The position numbers and the translations under genes are program-made. The notes beneath the pieces were generated by a model. That model was not told where the DNA came from. It was given only the letters and a program-made list of their open reading frames with translations, and did not search any database. Below, in pieces: positions 36,770-42,700 of a DNA stretch of 64,000 nucleotides. Source of the stretch: Hexactinellida sp. DTS-2022 (Eukaryota > Porifera > Hexactinellida); the NCBI GenBank assembly GCA_028753945.1, contig JAPNXP010000005.1, positions 744,001 to 808,000 of the forward strand, read 5' to 3'. Each line of letters starts with the position of its first letter. Within the stretch, counting starts at the first letter, position 1.

Positions 36770-39700
36770 TATAAGAAATAATTTATATGTAGACCGTCTA
36801 TTTCTAGACCAGGTTTTCTTACACATATAAATTAGTCTACAAAATTGTAAAAAATTTATAGACGGTCTACAAATTTTTAGCTTAGTTTGTATGGGCTTTT
36901 ACAGACCGTCTAGAAATAAACGGTCTATATATAAGGAGCTCATAATCTAAATAGTTTGTAGTTATTGTACAAGATAAGTACTCACTTCAAAGGGATTAGT
37001 GTGTTAACTGGAGGAGAGAAGAATATACTCTCAGGCCCTATCTATAGTAAATATAATTAATCTGAATTTACATTCTATAGTGAATATAATTATTCTGAGC
37101 TTATTTTCTATAATAAATATAAGTAATTAATCTGAATTTACTTTCAATAATAAATTCAAAGAAATACATATAAGTACGTTCAAACGTTACGTAACGTTTC
37201 CAAGGGGGAGGGGGTTAACCGATGTGAGACAGATTGTGTATTACAAACAGATAAAGAGCGTGAGATATATAGGGAGGGGTGTCTAATTTTTCTCGAATTT
37301 TGCGTTACGTAACGTTTGAACGGCCTCTATATTGGCCAACACCTAAAATTAATAAAATGATAAAACAGTCATGGATTTTTGAGTTGAATTACTTATATTT
37401 CGGCTAACACCTTTCAATATAAAACCCGCATTCGCTAAAGATAATTTTGTTTTTAAAAAATGATCTTACCAGTGCCTGAAAATTAAAATAGAAAGGTGTT
37501 GTCCAATATTAAAGTAATTCCTTTTAACATTTCCCACATAATTCCACTAAAACTATTCTTCCACACAATAGTTTACATAATACAAATTCTGGAATTTCCA
37601 TATTTCTAAAGGAATACTTACTTGCATCATAACTTTTGATCCATCAGGCTTCGGAAATGGAACTCCACGCATAAAGTTATAAATATATCTACAAAACAAC
37701 AACAACAACAATAATAATAACACATGTCACATACACAAGTTTATGCCATATTACCTCTCAAGAGGGAGGATTGATTTGGAAATAGATATTCTATAAAGAG
37801 TAGTTAGGAAAGTTCTGAAAGCCGAGAAGAAAGGCCATTTTGATGTTATCACCACTGCTTTGCTCATAAACAAATTGGGCTATAGACAAACAATATAATT
37901 AATGTTTAACAAACAATATAATTAATGTTTAGCAAACAATATAATTAATGTTAAGATACAGTAGACTCTGTTAATAGGAACACCAGGGGACCGTCGTAAT
38001 TTGTCGAAATTTTGAAATTTGGATTATCAAGAAATTCGTATTAACTGGAGTCACTTGTATTAATTTGTATAGGCTAGGGGAATTAAACTTTGTAGTCCTT
38101 AACTGATATTTCGCCTTATCCGTGTTCCTATTAAGTTTTAACGAGAGTCTATTGTGTATTGTCTTATATCAATCTAGTTTAGACATTGTTTAATACATTT
38201 ATTTTGCTTACCTTTTTGCTGGCATCCACATTAAGGGATTTGAACATGTCAGATTTCCTCAGTTCATCTGGCACAGGTTCATACAGTGTAACCGCTACGC
38301 CATAGCTCTATAGAAACAGTATTAAGCAGGGTAGGGTATACGTAATGAGATATGTGTTAATAGGAGATTGGTATTCATTTAATTCTAGCTTGATCAAACG
38401 AAATGTGTACAAATACAGTCAAGTTAGATTATCCGAACTACAGTATTTCCCCGAATAAGCGCTGGGTCAATAAAAATGACATTGGTATGATCAAACTTAA
38501 ATACATTAGTTGATCACTGGAGTGTAATTCCATTGATTTGGTAACTTCGGTATTTATACTGTCGGTGAGAACCATTAGAACCGACCTAAATAATATTTTA
38601 TGGATTTTTCCAAAAAAAATCAGGATAAATTTGTTCCACGAAAACAATAAGCGTAGGGGCCCTTATCAAACACTCAAACACGTTCGTATAATTTCAGGCT
38701 AAACTAACTATGTAATAACATTGGGACCATCCTGGGATAGCAAGTCGCATTTTGCTTGCTAATAGGCGAACTTGCTATTAGGGAACAGAATTAACATAAA
38801 ATGCTCGCTTGGGGACTAAAAATAAATTGTAAATATAGAAATAATATTGATATTAAAACAAATGCTATTAGAAGAACATAATTAACAATAATGCTCGCTT
38901 GGGGACTTAAAATAACGTTATAATATATATAGTAATATTATTGTTATAAGAGTAATATTCTATTATTCTATTACAGCAATTGCTATTAGAGGAACAGAAA
39001 TTCAGAATTAACAATAAATGCTCGCTTGGGACTAAAATAACTTGTTACTATAGAAATATTATGCTATTAGAGCAATTTTTTTAGAAGAAGAGAATTAACA
39101 TCAAATGTCAGCTTGGGGACTTAAAATAACTTCCTAATCTAGTAATATTATTGTTATTAGAGCAATTGCTATTAGAGGAACAGAAATTACATAATTAACA
39201 TTAAATGCTCGCTATAATATTACTATAGCAAAGATCTCACCTTAATCCCGTCTTCTCGCGTGAATACGAAGTTGGCAGAAGTGGGCAGCGGACACAGCGT
39301 TTCCTCGTCATACACCTCTATGCTGACTCCCGCGGGCATACAGAAACTGAGGATGTTCCTGTCGAGCGGGTCTTTGGGGTACTCTTTGGTCGGGTAATAA
39401 CTCAATATTTCTATAGGAAGATTCATGTTATATACACTGGATGTATAGTATAACCTCGTTAGTACGAACACCAGGGGACCGTCAATATATGTTCGCCTTA
39501 TCCGGAATTTTATTAGCCAATATCAATTGTATTTAAAAGGCTTTGAAGGGGACTAAAATAGTGTTCGTATTAACCGTGTTCGACTAACGAGGTTCTAATG
39601 TACAAAAATAATTATACGTAAAACATGGAATTACTTTCAGCGGTAAAATTACAATCAAGAATTCGTTGTAATTTACACGTGTTCAAATTTCAAATATTTG

Positions 39701-42700
39701 GACACATAATTACGAATATATACACAGTTAATTGCATAATAATTTACAGTAAAGTAAGTACATATGTAGTCAGTTAAATGCAAACCGTGTTTATGTGGGC
39801 CAGATTGATAAAACAGAACAATAATTAACTACGAAATTCATTCCTATAAATTTGTATACAGTATACTCTCGTTTATACGAACACCATGAGACCGTCGAAT
39901 TATGTTTGTATTAACCGGAGTCACTAGTCTAGGGATTAAACCTTTTACTCCTTAACCGATATTTCGCCTTATCCGTGTTCCTATTAACGAGAATCTACTG
40001 TATATTAATATGATACCTCCATTTATTACGTATATTAATTAAGTAAAGTAAATTGAATAATTCGAGCTAATCAAACACGAGTATTCATAAGGGATCTTGT
40101 TGTTTGGAATCTGTTTGTACCCCAGGACCAAATAGCCCTTGCTTTCGCTGCTCATTCATCATATCTTCAAAAGCCAATCTTTGCTGTACAACTACCAAGG
40201 GTAGTATACCGATTGCTAAACTTGTACTCAAAACCCAAAGGGACTTACGAGTGAAATTCCAAGACCATTTAACCCCATCTATGGTGTAGGTTGATATTGC
40301 ATTGGTTGCGCGTTGCACCGAGTCAGGAAACATTTCGGTTAGTCCCCAAATCCGCTCCGCAATTGTTTCTCTCAACAACTCGTCGGGCACTTCTCTATTG
40401 TCCTCTATTTCCGACATTCCAAATGAATTAACCGTCGCTAGCGCAGAATCAATGGCAACCAATTAAGTTAATTCTTGATAATAAATAGAGTTTAATATCG
40501 TAGTAAAAACATTAATAATATGTTATTTAAAGTATTTTAATACTTAGTGACACCTGTTAATAAGGATTTCGGATAAGCCGAACAAATTTAAATGATTCCC
40601 TTGTGTAACGAGAATCTACTGTACAGTAAAACCTCCAAAAGTGAACACCTTTAAGAAATGAACAACTCCAAAATATGAACACTATTCTCGGTCCCAAAAT
40701 TTTTGTGATGAATCATGAAAGTGAACCAATCTCAAATGTGAACATTTTGGCTGGTCCCCAGGGTATTTACTTCTGAAGGTTTTACTGTACTATATTACAA
40801 GTATAGAATTATAAAGGATATGCTAAAATATAAATACAGTAGAACCTTGTTAGTACGAACAACAGGGGATCGTCAAAATGTGTTCGCCTTATCCGAAATT
40901 CGTATTAACATATTAACTGGTGTCACTTGTATTGAAAAGGCTTTGAAAGGGACTGAAATAGTGTTTGTATTAACCGAAATCTCCTATTAATCGTGTTCGT
41001 ACTAACGAGGTTCTAAATTATTTGGAATCAGGTTCTAATAGAGCTTATTCAGTATACTATTAACTAATGACGTAAGTTTACAATTGAGCATATTTTAATC
41101 TAGTATTAATAATAAGATATGCTAGCAAAATAAATACTGAAATAGAACGTACAAGTCAGTTGTTAAAATAAAATATACTGATACGAATTAACGTAATTAG
41201 CACACACTTAATAAATGTGATAAGTAATATAGAATTAATAGTTTTGGCTTACAGCCAATGAACTAATAATAGAGATTAAAATATTCTGAAATTTTACCAT
41301 TAATCGTAAATAGTTTAGGTTTCATAATTAGAATATTATTCGCTGAGCAATAAATTAAATAATTTTCTATAGAAAATAGGAATTATGTTTTTGATAGAAT
41401 AAGTCAAGAAAACGCTAATTGAATAAATGTTCGATCATTTGTGGAATAAACAGAAGTCAGTTCTGAATAATTAATACAAATTAATCGAATAAATCAACCG
41501 TTTTGGTTGATAAGAATTTACCCAACATAGAATTGAGCTTTTACAAATAAGTAAAAACTCCCAAAAATATTATGAAACCTAATTAATTTCTCAATTGTTA
41601 TCAAAACATAATTTATGCAATAAGTTAACCAACCTGGAGTATAGTATACTGCTTTTGGCTTAGGCATTGCTAACTTGTAACATAAATGTGTTTTGGACTT
41701 TCCCTAGTAAACAACAATGTAAACACAACAATATATGTTAATAACAATCTAGAGTAGACCACTTACTTGTAATCTCAAATGATTATCCAAATTCTTTTTT
41801 AATCTCTTGAAACCAGGAGGAGGAAGCTCTCCCTAATTAACAATAATTCGTATAATAACTTTGTTCATAACTATAGTACACTATCGTAACTAGGCAGTAT
41901 AACTTAGTTATGATTAGATTGTTTAAATTTGGCTATAAAGTCCCTGAAAACGAATAATAATTTACGTCAATTAAACAGAATCATTGTCCTAACGTTTTAA
42001 TAACAAAGTACATGTAATTACTTAAATATCAATAATTTCCTTTACGAAGTCCGGATTTATTGAAAGGTGTTGGCCGATATATAATGGACTTTGATATAAA
42101 CATATTATTGAACTAATTTGTGAATTCAATTAAAGCTTTATGATCGTTAAATGAAGTAATGGAATATAACAGTGAGCAATAAAAGTGAGTGGAAATCGAG
42201 TTCTGTCATACAAATTCCAATCGATTAGTCACTAATTGGAATTGAATAAGAATATTATCAATAGTAATTGTATTAATCCCAGGGAAAAGTACGTACAGTG
42301 AACTCTCGTTATAACGAAGTGCTTGGGACCTGTAAATCCCTTCGTTATATCTGGATATTCGTTATAAGCGGATAATAATCAATGCATTTAGTGCTCTGGG
42401 TGAAAATATCCATTTCGTTATAAGCGGTTATTTCGTTATATCCAACTTGGTTATAACGGGAGTTCACTGTACAGTAGATGTCGGATATAAGCACACTATG
42501 TTGGAAAACGGTTGCCATCTACCCTATATAATTTATGCCGGTTATAAACATATCAAGTGCAGTTCCCGACGATGTTCTTATAACCGGCATCCACTGTATC
42601 TACAATATGGGGTTAAACGGGACGTTTTAAAGTGCCGGAATATCGGTCAGTCTGTTCTCTCTAATAGTCCACTTATTTACTTGTCCAAATCAACTATTTA

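Noticed and set aside
40085-40462. Longer TOM22 with 15 extra residues at the N-terminus
   Set aside because: The upstream frame has no ATG (it would begin at TTG) and is closed by a stop, so the ATG at 40417 is used.
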